DNA from: Clostridiaceae bacterium
GTDB lineage: Bacteria > Bacillota > Clostridia > Saccharofermentanales > DTU023
Assembly (NCBI GenBank): GCA_012511735.1
Contig: JAAZFK010000042.1
Location: 1 to 11,392, forward strand
Length of the DNA: 11,392 bases
Reading direction: 5' to 3'
A program made the position numbers and the translations under genes. The notes beneath the pieces were generated by a model. The model was not told where the DNA came from. It made no database searches and saw only the letters and a program-made list of their open reading frames with translations. Below, in pieces: positions 1-6,503 of the stretch. Position 1 is the first letter of the stretch, and each line of letters starts with the position of its first letter.

Positions 1-1300
1 CATAGTCTTTGCCGGGCAGGATGGCATTCAAAAGGATGCCCAGGATGGCCGCGATAGCCAGACCCGACAGATTGATCTCGGCAGCGCCGACGGGGATATG
101 AAGTCCGCCGACTACGTCGAAGCCAAGACCTGAGACCAGGATGACGGCCGCGACGATCAGGTTGCGTGTCGCCGTCAGATCGACCCGGTTCTCAACCATG
201 TTGCGGACGCCGATGGCGGTGATCATACCATAGAGGATGAAGGACACGCCGTTGATTACGACGCCGGGGATGGTGCCGATGGCTCCACCGACGGCAGGCA
301 GGAAGCTGGCGATGATGGCCATGACGGCAGCGATCTGCATGACCCGGGGGTCATAGACGCGTGTCAGGACCAGGACGCCTGTGTTCTCACCGTAGGTGGT
401 GTTGGCAGGGCCGCCCACCACGGAGGCCAGGCTGGTGGCCACACCGTCGCCGAGCAGGGTCCTGTGGAGACCAGGCTTGGAGATGAAGTTCTTGCCGACT
501 GTGGCTGAGATGGCGACCACGTCACCGACGTGCTCCATCATGGTTGCAAGCGCGATCGGCACAATGGTGATGATGGCGCTGACATCAAACTTCATGATCT
601 GGGCCGCGGTAATCGGGACACCGACGGCTTTGACGCCGCTCAGGCCGGAGAAGTCAACCACACCGAAGAGTACCGCGACAATATAGCCAACGATGACGCC
701 CATCAGGATGGGGATGATCTTCAGCATGCCTCTGCCCCAGAGGTTGCAGACCACGATGGTGACCATGGAAACCAGGGCGATCAGCCAGTTGACCCCCATG
801 GGGAGGACGTTGCCAGCCGAATTGGTGATGGGATCCATAATGCCGCCGATGGCGACCGGTGACAGAACCAAACCAATCAGCATGATGACCGGACCCGTTA
901 CAACGGGTGGGAAAAAGCGCATGACACGCTTGGGGCCGACCAGTCTGATGATGCCGGCGACAAGTAAATACACAAAGCCGGCGACAAAGACACCGCCACA
1001 GGCGTAAGGCAACTTGGCCGGATCATTCTGACCGATGTGGAGGTATCCTGCGATAAACGCGAAGGATGAGCCCAGGAAGGCGGGAACCTTGCCTCCTGTG
1101 ACTAGGTGGAAAAACAGTGTCCCGACACCTGCTGTCAGCAGAGCCGTCGAGACGGGCAGCCCGGTAATAATGGGAACCAGGATGGTGGCACCGAACATCG
1201 CAAACAAGTGCTGCACGCCTAAGACCAGAGTTTTGGGTACCCCCAGCTCTCTTACGTCATAGACAGGCTCAATGCCCAGCTTTGATTTCTCTTTTGCCAT
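1..1300 (-). CDS. Uracil/xanthine permease, NCS2 (UraA-like) family, C-terminus cut by window edge
   Basis: This is an inner-membrane nucleobase:proton symporter of the NCS2/NAT family. I translated 433 codons from the ATG at 1300; UraA-type proteins are about 430-450 residues, so only a few C-terminal residues are missing. Visible family marks are the TM1 motif LGVQHLFAMFG (residues 27-37), the substrate-site glutamate in MMEHVGD (E256), and the NAT signature TTYGENTGVLVLTR (301-314, E305). Hydrophobic segments occupy most of the chain. TTYGEN and the EHVGD context resemble uracil permeases (UraA/PyrP) more than xanthine or urate carriers as I recall them, so uracil is a real alternative to xanthine. 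A GAGGAG ribosome binding site sits just before the ATG, and a good promoter lies upstream (1474-1501). In context it would supply the base for the oxidation and transcarbamylation genes nearby. The family is certain; the substrate is inferred. Confidence 0.93.
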   Translation of the reverse strand, partial: MAKEKSKLGIEPVYDVRELGVPKTLVLGVQHLFAMFGATILVPIITGLPVSTALLTAGVGTLFFHLVTGGKVPAFLGSSFAFIAGYLHIGQNDPAKLPYACGGVFVAGFVYLLVAGIIRLVGPKRVMRFFPPVVTGPVIMLIGLVLSPVAIGGIMDPITNSAGNVLPMGVNWLIALVSMVTIVVCNLWGRGMLKIIPILMGVIVGYIVAVLFGVVDFSGLSGVKAVGVPITAAQIMKFDVSAIITIVPIALATMMEHVGDVVAISATVGKNFISKPGLHRTLLGDGVATSLASVVGGPANTTYGENTGVLVLTRVYDPRVMQIAAVMAIIASFLPAVGGAIGTIPGVVINGVSFILYGMITAIGVRNMVENRVDLTATRNLIVAAVILVSGLGFDVVGGLHIPVGAAEINLSGLAIAAILGILLNAILPGKDY

Positions 1301-1395
1301 TCGTTCATCTCCTCTCATAATAAGATTTTCCTCTTCATGACAGCCGGATGTTTCGTCTTGAATTTGTAAACATCTACTGCATTTCGGGCTCTTAT

Positions 1396-1408
1396 TATTT
1401 TACACAAA
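1396..1408 (-). repeat. 13-mer shared by the permease and pucR leaders (copy 1)
   Basis: TTTGTGTAAAATA reads on the minus strand here and again at 9195-9207 in the pucR leader. Each copy lies downstream of a predicted TATAAT box, with 71 and 67 nt respectively between the first base of the box and the first base of the element. It may be a regulator site or a leader RNA element. It may also be chance in AT-rich DNA. Confidence 0.4.
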
Positions 1409-1412
1409 TGCT

Positions 1413-1461
1413 ACCACACGGACCCTGTGAATGCATTAGCAATCTTTACAGGATCGGTGGT
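1413..1461 (-). promoter_or_regulatory. Possible stem-loop in the permease leader RNA
   Basis: Two nested complementary blocks, ACCAC (1413-1417) with GTGGT (1457-1461) and CCTGT (1424-1428) with ACAGG (1448-1452), enclose a 19-nt loop. They would form at the 5' end of the predicted transcript. No U-run follows, so this is not a plain terminator, and I could not match it to a known riboswitch class. Confidence 0.3.
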
Positions 1462-1473
1462 CTACTGCCCTTG

Positions 1474-1501
1474 ATTATAGCGCAAATGCGTCTTTTATCA
1501 A
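1474..1501 (-). promoter_or_regulatory. Predicted sigma-A promoter of the permease gene
   Basis: On the minus strand, TTGATA (1496-1501) and TATAAT (1474-1479) are separated by 16 bp, an 11/12 match to the vegetative consensus. Transcription would start near 1467 and give a leader of about 167 nt before the permease ATG. The spacer contains a short dyad, CGCATTTGCG (1481-1490), which is a classic position for a repressor operator. The gene can therefore be expressed separately from the AEC gene upstream, although I see no terminator after that gene. Confidence 0.65.
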
Positions 1502-1514
1502 GGGAATCTTCACA

Positions 1515-1543
1515 TAAATTTGGTTATCTGACACAATTATGTC
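1515..1543. promoter_or_regulatory. PucR-box-like sequence next to a 14-bp near-palindrome, upstream of the permease promoter
   Basis: Positions 1515-1527 match 11 of 13 positions of the B. subtilis PucR box as I remember it (WWWCNTTGGTTAA), with TTGGTTA intact. Immediately beside it, 1530-1543 reads GACACAATTATGTC, a dyad with one imperfect pair. Both lie just upstream of the predicted -35 (1496-1501), which is where an activator would bind. This is a motif-level suggestion only. Confidence 0.35.
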
Positions 1544-1562
1544 CGCTTTATGACGGAGTTAT

Positions 1563-2501
1563 TTACAAGAATTGTCCGGCTTTCAGCGCCAAAATAAAGA
1601 GGTGAATCGTAGGAAGTGAAAAAAACGAAGTCACTGCGACGGCCTGTGATGCCAACTCTCCGTCACCCCCCATCTCATAGGCCATGGCCGGCAAGGGGCA
1701 GGCCACCGGGCCGCCAAAAGCCACAAGGAAAGAGAGGAGCACGACTTCCCTGAATCCAAACCAGATCGCCAGCGGGACAAAGATAAGCGGGACAACCAGG
1801 AGCCGCATGACAGCGATCGCCGTAATCAGGTGACGGTTGTTCTTCAAACCCTGGAAGGTCAGACAGGCTCCCGCGACGATCAGGGCAAGCGGTGCGGCAA
1901 CAGCTGAGATCTGCTTGACGGGTTGGTAGAGCATGGACGGCAGTTCGAGACCTGTCAACTTGAAGGTCATGGCCGCCAGGACCGCAAGAATAATGGGGTT
2001 GGTGATCAATTTAAATAAGATCGAGCGCAAACCCGGTTTCTCACCTGCCATGACCGCGAAGGTAATCACTGACAGGAGATTGAAGAGCGGAACCATGACG
2101 GCGATCAGGATGCTGGTGACCCCCAACTTTTCGGCGCCGAAGAGCAGACTGACATAGATCAGACCGTGCAAATTGAAATTGGACCGGTAGGCGCATTGCG
2201 CCACCACCGCCGCCTGGGGCCTGGATTTGACCTTCCACAGCGCGTAGAAGGCGCCCCCGGCCGCCTGAACCAGCACGGCGAGGACAGCGAAAAGGATGGC
2301 TTTCGAATTAACCGCTTCCGCCAGATCTGTCTCATAGGTGCTGACAAATAGAGCCGTCGAGATGAAAACGATAAAAACCAAACGGTTGAGGGGCTGTACG
2401 ATCGATTCCGGCACAAGTTTTGTCTTGCGAAGAAGAACGCCCAAAGTGATAAAGAAATAAAGAGGGAAAAGATTGACAAAGGTATCCAGCAAAACAGCCA
2501 T
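1563..2501 (-). CDS. AEC (auxin efflux carrier) family transporter
   Basis: This is a 312-aa polytopic membrane protein with about ten hydrophobic segments. Family features are the conserved mid-protein block QCAYRSNFNLHGL with its R-x-N, the NPIILA segment opening the second half, and the closing block AFGGPVACPLPAMAYEMGG followed by SQAVAVTSFFSLPT. AEC members in bacteria are secondary carriers for small carboxylates, such as the MdcF-like malonate and MleP-like malate proteins. A dicarboxylate or oxamate-like product or substrate is plausible here but not shown. The ATG at 2501 has GGAG 6 nt upstream. The gene starts only 20 nt after a terminator-like hairpin (2518-2547), with no convincing promoter between, so it may depend on readthrough from the upstream operon. 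The family is clear and the substrate is unknown. Confidence 0.9.
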   Translation of the reverse strand: MAVLLDTFVNLFPLYFFITLGVLLRKTKLVPESIVQPLNRLVFIVFISTALFVSTYETDLAEAVNSKAILFAVLAVLVQAAGGAFYALWKVKSRPQAAVVAQCAYRSNFNLHGLIYVSLLFGAEKLGVTSILIAVMVPLFNLLSVITFAVMAGEKPGLRSILFKLITNPIILAVLAAMTFKLTGLELPSMLYQPVKQISAVAAPLALIVAGACLTFQGLKNNRHLITAIAVMRLLVVPLIFVPLAIWFGFREVVLLSFLVAFGGPVACPLPAMAYEMGGDGELASQAVAVTSFFSLPTIHLFILALKAGQFL

Positions 2502-2517
2502 GCGCAGCTCCGGTTTG

Positions 2518-2547
2518 AAAACCCCCGTGCTGTTTCCGGCACGGGGG
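2518..2547 (-). terminator. Intrinsic terminator after the transcarbamylase operon
   Basis: On the minus strand a perfect 9-bp stem, CCCCCGTGC with GCACGGGGG (2522-2547, 8-nt loop), is followed by TTTT (2518-2521). It lies about 50 nt past the cyclase stop. The U-run is short, so termination may be partial. It sits directly in front of the AEC ribosome binding site, which makes it a possible attenuator for that gene. Confidence 0.7.
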
Positions 2548-2569
2548 GCGTCAACAAAGGGGAAAGAAT

Positions 2570-2589
2570 ACCCGTCTTCTAGACAGGGT
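2570..2589 (-). promoter_or_regulatory. Small hairpin just after the cyclase stop
   Basis: ACCCTGTCT and AGACGGGT on the minus strand can pair as 4+4 bp with one bulged T and a 3-nt loop, 8 nt after the stop codon. It precedes the stronger terminator hairpin. It could protect the mRNA 3' end or be incidental. Confidence 0.3.
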
Positions 2590-2597
2590 TCATCCGT

Positions 2598-3395
2598 TTA
2601 GTCGACTTCTTCGAAAGCGACGCAGCGGCAGAAGGCTGATTCGCCGTACTGGAACTTCCAGGGGAAGGTTCCAAGGATCAGGCGCTTGTTGAGCACCTTG
2701 TCAATTTCACCGCCGATGCACTCGACGTGAATGATCTCATCCGGCTGCGGGAAGAGCTGGATATGCATGCCCTGATAGACGTCGGGCCAGGGATAGATCT
2801 CATTCAAACCCTTGCCGTAGCGCTCTCTCATGTAGGCATCGCAGGCTTCCGCCTCTTGAGGTTCCCAGTCACGGATCTTGGTGTTCATGGGGTGATCGGC
2901 TGAACCACAGTCAACCGCGATGTACTTGATCTCCATCTCCTTCAGCCAGGGAATGAAATCCAGTGAGGGTCCGGGATGGCGGAGCATGTACCGGCGCTCA
3001 TCGGCTTCCGGCTGATCGAAACCATATTTGTGATAACCGGTGTTGATGAAGATGATGTCACCCTTCTTCACCTCCACCCTTTCCATGATGTGCTCAGGCG
3101 TGTAAATGGACCAGTCTTCCGTAATATCCGAAAGGTCTACCACGACGCCCGGGCCTACCAGCTTGTCCATCTCGAGTGAGGCAATGTCACGGCCGGCCGT
3201 GTCGAAGTGAAGCGGTCCGTCCAGGTGGGTGCCCACATGGTTTGAGGTGGTGATCAACATGCCGTTGGCTCCGTTGGGTGCCAGGCGCTTGAAGAATTTG
3301 ACCTGCAGCGGCTCGTATGTCGGCCAGGGCGGGGTCAGATGGCTTGTGTTAATTGAAAGGTCGTAAACTTTCACTTTGTCCCAGTTTTTGATCAT
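2598..3395 (-). CDS. Cyclase-family metal-dependent hydrolase (kynurenine formamidase-like)
   Basis: This 265-aa protein belongs to the cyclase/KynB-type hydrolase family (PF04199). The metal-binding signature HVGTHLDGPLHF is at residues 53-64 (H53, H57, D59, H63), matching HxGTHxDxPxH. The C-terminal RLILGTFPWKF and the downstream Ser/Arg pattern also fit the family. Characterised members hydrolyse N-formylkynurenine, isatin or related amides and lactams, so a ring-opening or amide-cleaving role is reasonable. The substrate is unknown. I chose the ATG at 3395 because GGGAGG lies 6 nt upstream. An in-frame ATG at 3434 would add 13 residues but has no ribosome binding site. It is the last gene of the transcarbamylase operon, 52 nt after allG and followed by a terminator, so it probably acts on the same substrate stream. 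Confidence 0.9.
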   Translation of the reverse strand: MIKNWDKVKVYDLSINTSHLTPPWPTYEPLQVKFFKRLAPNGANGMLITTSNHVGTHLDGPLHFDTAGRDIASLEMDKLVGPGVVVDLSDITEDWSIYTPEHIMERVEVKKGDIIFINTGYHKYGFDQPEADERRYMLRHPGPSLDFIPWLKEMEIKYIAVDCGSADHPMNTKIRDWEPQEAEACDAYMRERYGKGLNEIYPWPDVYQGMHIQLFPQPDEIIHVECIGGEIDKVLNKRLILGTFPWKFQYGESAFCRCVAFEEVD

Positions 3396-3447
3396 GATGT
3401 TCCTCCCATTTTCTTTACTGGTTATTTCCATCATTTATTATAACGCT

Positions 3448-4707
3448 TTATTCGAGCAAACCTTCCTGATCGAGAAGTCCAACGTAGGCTTCAAAAGCGT
3501 CTTCAAAACATTTCATGGGCGGGTTGACGACGCCGGCGCCAACCTGGCCGATCCCCGCCTTCTTGTGGGCGATTCCGGTATTGATGACCGGGAGGATCTG
3601 GGTCTCGATGACCAGGCGGATATCGATTCCCGTCGGAGCTCCCCGGAAATTCATGGGTGGTAGCTTGTAGCTGTTGCTCTCCTCCAGGGTGATCTCATAC
3701 ATCTGTGTTGTATAGTTGACCGCATCCTGAGGCGTGCCGCCGACGAATTGAACGATAGCCGGCGCGGTCGCCATGGAAAAGCCGCCGATGCCCAGGGTTT
3801 CGGTGATGCAGGAATCCCCGATATCGGGGTTGGCATCTTCCATGCCGTAGCCCGGGAAGTAGAGACCGTCAATAATCTCCGCGGGAGCCGTGAACCAGCG
3901 ATCTCCCAATGCCGCGACCCGGATACCGAAATCAGTGCCGTTGCGGGCCATGGTGTAGACAACCGAGGAATGCTTGACTTTGCCCGCCGGATCCATGGTC
4001 GCCTTGGAGGCCGGCATGGAGAGGTTCAGGGCGAAGTGGTCGTTCGAGTTGAGGAAATCAAAGACCTTGATCTGATCTTCTTTCGATGACTTGGTCTTGA
4101 CGATGCTGGACGCCATCTCACGAATGAAAAGAGAAGTGGTCGCCTTGTTGCGGTTGTGAACTTCATCGCCCATCTGGATGGATTGCGCGATCAGATTCTT
4201 CAGGTCGATGGGACCATGGATCTCCAGGGCTTCCTTGAGGATGGGGTAAAGCGTCTTCTCCATCCACTTGAGATGCTCGATGACCTGAGGCCCGTAAGCC
4301 CCGAAACGGAGTACCTGACCCAGACCTTCATTCTGGGTACAGTAGGCAAAATTACCTTCCGTTTTGTTTTCGACGATGAAGACCGGCATGGAGGCCGTGA
4401 CGACACCCGCCATGGGTCCGACGGACTGATGGTGGTGGCAGGGATCAAACTCGATCTTGCCGGAGGCGGCCAGTTCTTCAGCCTCCTCGGGGGAATCCGC
4501 CAGGCCCTCATAGATCAGTCCTCCGATGACAGCGCCCCGCAAGGGTCCCGACATTCTGTCCCAGGTAATGGGCGGTCCGGCGTGCATGATCAAATGCTTA
4601 TGCATGCCAGGGACGACATCCTTGGCAATGCCCATCCCGACCAGGGTCGGCTGAGCATTTTGGATGATCTCCAATACCTTCTTATTGGCTTCTTCAATAA
4701 ACTGCAT
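3448..4707 (-). CDS. allG: Oxamate carbamoyltransferase subunit AllG (YlbE, DUF1116)
   Basis: The 419-aa product matches E. coli YlbE/AllG end to end as I recall it, at the same length. Shared blocks include LIMHAGPPITWDRMSGPLRGA near residue 40, the FDPCHHHQSVGPMAGV region, VENKTEGNFAYCTQNEGLG, MARNGTDFGIRV, LGDRWFTAPA, DANPDIGDSCITETLGIGG and INTGIAHKKAGIGQVGAG near the C-terminus. In E. coli, AllF (FdrA), AllG and AllH together are assigned oxamate carbamoyltransferase activity, which converts oxalurate and phosphate to oxamate and carbamoyl phosphate in the cytoplasm. The ATG at 4707 has AGAAGGAG close upstream. The gene lies 31 nt after the small FdrA C-terminal ORF and 52 nt before the cyclase. 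The family is certain, but the exact carbamoyl substrate in this organism is not. Confidence 0.93.
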   Translation of the reverse strand: MQFIEEANKKVLEIIQNAQPTLVGMGIAKDVVPGMHKHLIMHAGPPITWDRMSGPLRGAVIGGLIYEGLADSPEEAEELAASGKIEFDPCHHHQSVGPMAGVVTASMPVFIVENKTEGNFAYCTQNEGLGQVLRFGAYGPQVIEHLKWMEKTLYPILKEALEIHGPIDLKNLIAQSIQMGDEVHNRNKATTSLFIREMASSIVKTKSSKEDQIKVFDFLNSNDHFALNLSMPASKATMDPAGKVKHSSVVYTMARNGTDFGIRVAALGDRWFTAPAEIIDGLYFPGYGMEDANPDIGDSCITETLGIGGFSMATAPAIVQFVGGTPQDAVNYTTQMYEITLEESNSYKLPPMNFRGAPTGIDIRLVIETQILPVINTGIAHKKAGIGQVGAGVVNPPMKCFEDAFEAYVGLLDQEGLLE

Positions 4708-4738
4708 GATCTCTCCTTCTTTCTAGTTTAAGCAATCA

Positions 4739-4915
4739 CTATTTTGAGCTCTTCAAACGACCCAGCAAGGCCGCCATTTTTTGATTGCCACCCGCGGCCG
4801 GTTTCCACTGGACCTGGATGGCCTCAACCTTCTGACTGGTCAGATCCTCGTAAAAGGATTCAAGACCCATATTAATCACTTTCAAATCTTGTTTAAACAA
4901 ATCATTCACTGACAT
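4739..4915 (-). CDS. Stand-alone FdrA C-terminal domain protein, 58 aa
   Basis: This 58-codon ORF reads MSVNDLFKQDLKVIN... through VQWKPAAGGNQKMAALLGRLK. As I recall E. coli FdrA (555 aa), its last roughly 50 residues carry the same pattern: an AVINIGLRSF-like strand, then HYQWSPVAGGNKKLARLLERL. The fdrA gene upstream here lacks that part. The small ORF is therefore the detached C-terminal domain, made as a separate polypeptide. It has its own AAAGGAG about 8 nt before the ATG, starts 16 nt after the fdrA stop, and is in a different reading frame, with allG 31 nt beyond. The intact ribosome binding site and conserved core argue for a real gene rather than a decayed tail. It presumably completes the carbamoyltransferase complex. 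Confidence 0.85.
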   Translation of the reverse strand: MSVNDLFKQDLKVINMGLESFYEDLTSQKVEAIQVQWKPAAGGNQKMAALLGRLKSSK

Positions 4916-4931
4916 TTATCTGCTCCTTTCC

Positions 4932-6485
4932 TCAGATGCCGGCGGCTTTCATGATCAGGTCGACCAAACGGACCGCCTGCGCGTTGGATGGCATTACCGT
5001 GATGCCCGCCTGCTCAAGGCTGGCGATGGACTCATCCAGATTCTGCGGATCCTGATCGGTACCTGTGACCGAGGCAATGGCAATGAGATCCTTGCCGGAT
5101 GTTTCAAGTCTCGCGCGAGCCTGGGCAACCGAGTCGGCTACCACGCCTGCCGCGTTTTCGTGTGATCCGTAACCCAATACGACGTCCACCAGAATAAGAG
5201 CAGTTGATTCATCGACATGGGTATCGAAGAACTCAGACCTGGTCAGGGGGTCGATCATGGGATGCGGCCTGCCTCTTGTGAACTGATCCTCACCCAAATC
5301 CAGACAAAGGTGCCCTTCCTTACCGGGCATGCGTTCCATGGCCTGATCCGGCGTCAAGGGAATATTGGAATAGATGACGTGGTCTGAGCCCAGATACTTA
5401 ATGGCTTCATCGGTCAGGGTTCCTCCTGTGTAAAAAGCACGCAGGTATTTTTGATCCGGTTTCAATCGGGCGACCGCTTCCTTGACCAGCTGGTCGATGT
5501 CTTCTTGCGGCGCGTCAAATCCATCAAAATCGACTGGCGTCTCTTTCCTCAATACCGCAACTGCTTTTCTGGCGGCATCTTCCAGGCTGAGACAGGGAAT
5601 CGCGCCTGCCTGCCTGATTGACTCGGCATCTCCTCCGATAAAGTCGATCACGACCGGTTTGTCGGATTTTGAAATCAGATCATAGATTTTTTTCTCCACG
5701 GATGGAGCCGGTGGTTTTGAGACCAGCACGATGACCTCTGTGTCAGGGTCGGCCATCAGCGCCTTGATCCCCTGGATCATCATGAGTCCCCCGATCGTCT
5801 CACTCAGATCGCGGCCTCCGGTTCCGATGACCTGGGACATACCCTCACCCAGTTGATGGATCCGGACAGTGATCTCCTGGGTCCCCGTTCCCGACGCGCC
5901 GACCAGGCCGATCCTGCCCCGCCTGACTACGTTGGCAAAACAAAGCGGCACCCCATTGATAATGGCGGTCCCACAATCGGGCCCCATCATCAGCAGCCCC
6001 TTGTCAACCGCCAGCTGTTTCAAACGAAGTTCATCCTCCATGGGCACGTTGTCTGAGAAGAGCATGACGTGCAGGCCTTGATTGAGCGCGTCTTCAGCCT
6101 CATTGGCCGCGTACTGGCCCGGGATGGAGATCTGGACCAGGTTGGCATCCGGCATGAAGTTCAACGCGGAGCGAAGCGTCGGCGGTTGGTATTCTCCCGC
6201 GTGAGCTTCTTTTTTGCGATTCAACTGCTCTTCAAATGAGCTGATCAGCTCATCCATGCTCACCTTGGATTCATCAAATTTGGCCGCAATAAACAAATCA
6301 TTGGGTGTGACCTTCTCGAGCTCAGGCAAAAACATCTCCAGCATTTTCACCAAGTCGAGATTGAGGTCGGTCCCCATGCCGACCAGCACCTCTTCCACGC
6401 CATCCAGTTTTTTCATCTCACGCGAGATCAACATCAGCGTGACTGAATCGTAATAGGCGTTTTCTCTCACGATCACTTTAATCAT
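4932..6485 (-). CDS. fdrA: FdrA (AllF), oxamate carbamoyltransferase subunit, succinyl-CoA-synthetase-like
   Basis: This is a 517-aa cytoplasmic protein with the succinyl-CoA synthetase alpha-like nucleotide-binding fold. Recognisable blocks are MMGPDCGTAIINGVPL, the glycine-rich GLVGASGTGTQE (about residues 194-205), GTGGRDLSETIGG, VLVSKPPAPSVE, and RGRPHPMIDPLTR towards the C-terminus. These match E. coli FdrA as I recall it. The first ATG (6491) is only 1 nt from GGAG, while the ATG at 6485 has a 7-nt spacing and begins MIKVIVREN, aligning with the E. coli start MIHAFIKKG, so I prefer 6485. The protein ends at MKAAGI, without the last roughly 50 residues of the E. coli protein; that domain is the next small ORF. 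The ribosome binding site lies beside the allH stop, so translation of allH and fdrA is probably coupled. Confidence 0.93.
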   Translation of the reverse strand: MIKVIVRENAYYDSVTLMLISREMKKLDGVEEVLVGMGTDLNLDLVKMLEMFLPELEKVTPNDLFIAAKFDESKVSMDELISSFEEQLNRKKEAHAGEYQPPTLRSALNFMPDANLVQISIPGQYAANEAEDALNQGLHVMLFSDNVPMEDELRLKQLAVDKGLLMMGPDCGTAIINGVPLCFANVVRRGRIGLVGASGTGTQEITVRIHQLGEGMSQVIGTGGRDLSETIGGLMMIQGIKALMADPDTEVIVLVSKPPAPSVEKKIYDLISKSDKPVVIDFIGGDAESIRQAGAIPCLSLEDAARKAVAVLRKETPVDFDGFDAPQEDIDQLVKEAVARLKPDQKYLRAFYTGGTLTDEAIKYLGSDHVIYSNIPLTPDQAMERMPGKEGHLCLDLGEDQFTRGRPHPMIDPLTRSEFFDTHVDESTALILVDVVLGYGSHENAAGVVADSVAQARARLETSGKDLIAIASVTGTDQDPQNLDESIASLEQAGITVMPSNAQAVRLVDLIMKAAGI

Positions 6486-6503
6486 TGACATACTCCTTTA
6501 TCT

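Noticed and set aside
396..1262. Several plus-strand ORFs in the first 1.3 kb
   Set aside because: All are antisense to the continuous UraA-type permease frame, which is open from 1300 to the window edge.
1440..1458. PyrR-binding-like sequence in the permease leader (GATCCTGTAAAG)
   Set aside because: The first part fits, but the conserved GAGG part of the PyrR hairpin is not present, and no terminator/antiterminator pair follows.
3396..3434. Upstream ATG at 3434 for the cyclase
   Set aside because: It lacks a ribosome binding site, and the extra 13 residues look unlike the family. The ATG at 3395 has GGGAGG at ideal spacing.
3437..3442. TATAAT just upstream of the cyclase (minus strand)
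   Set aside because: No acceptable -35 lies 16-18 bp upstream, and the gene is closely packed behind allG in the same operon. It is probably chance in the short AT-rich gap.
4156..4731. Plus-strand ORF (191 codons) opposite allG
   Set aside because: It lies antisense to a full-length AllG homologue. The composition looks like reverse-strand coding, with no ribosome binding site or family match.
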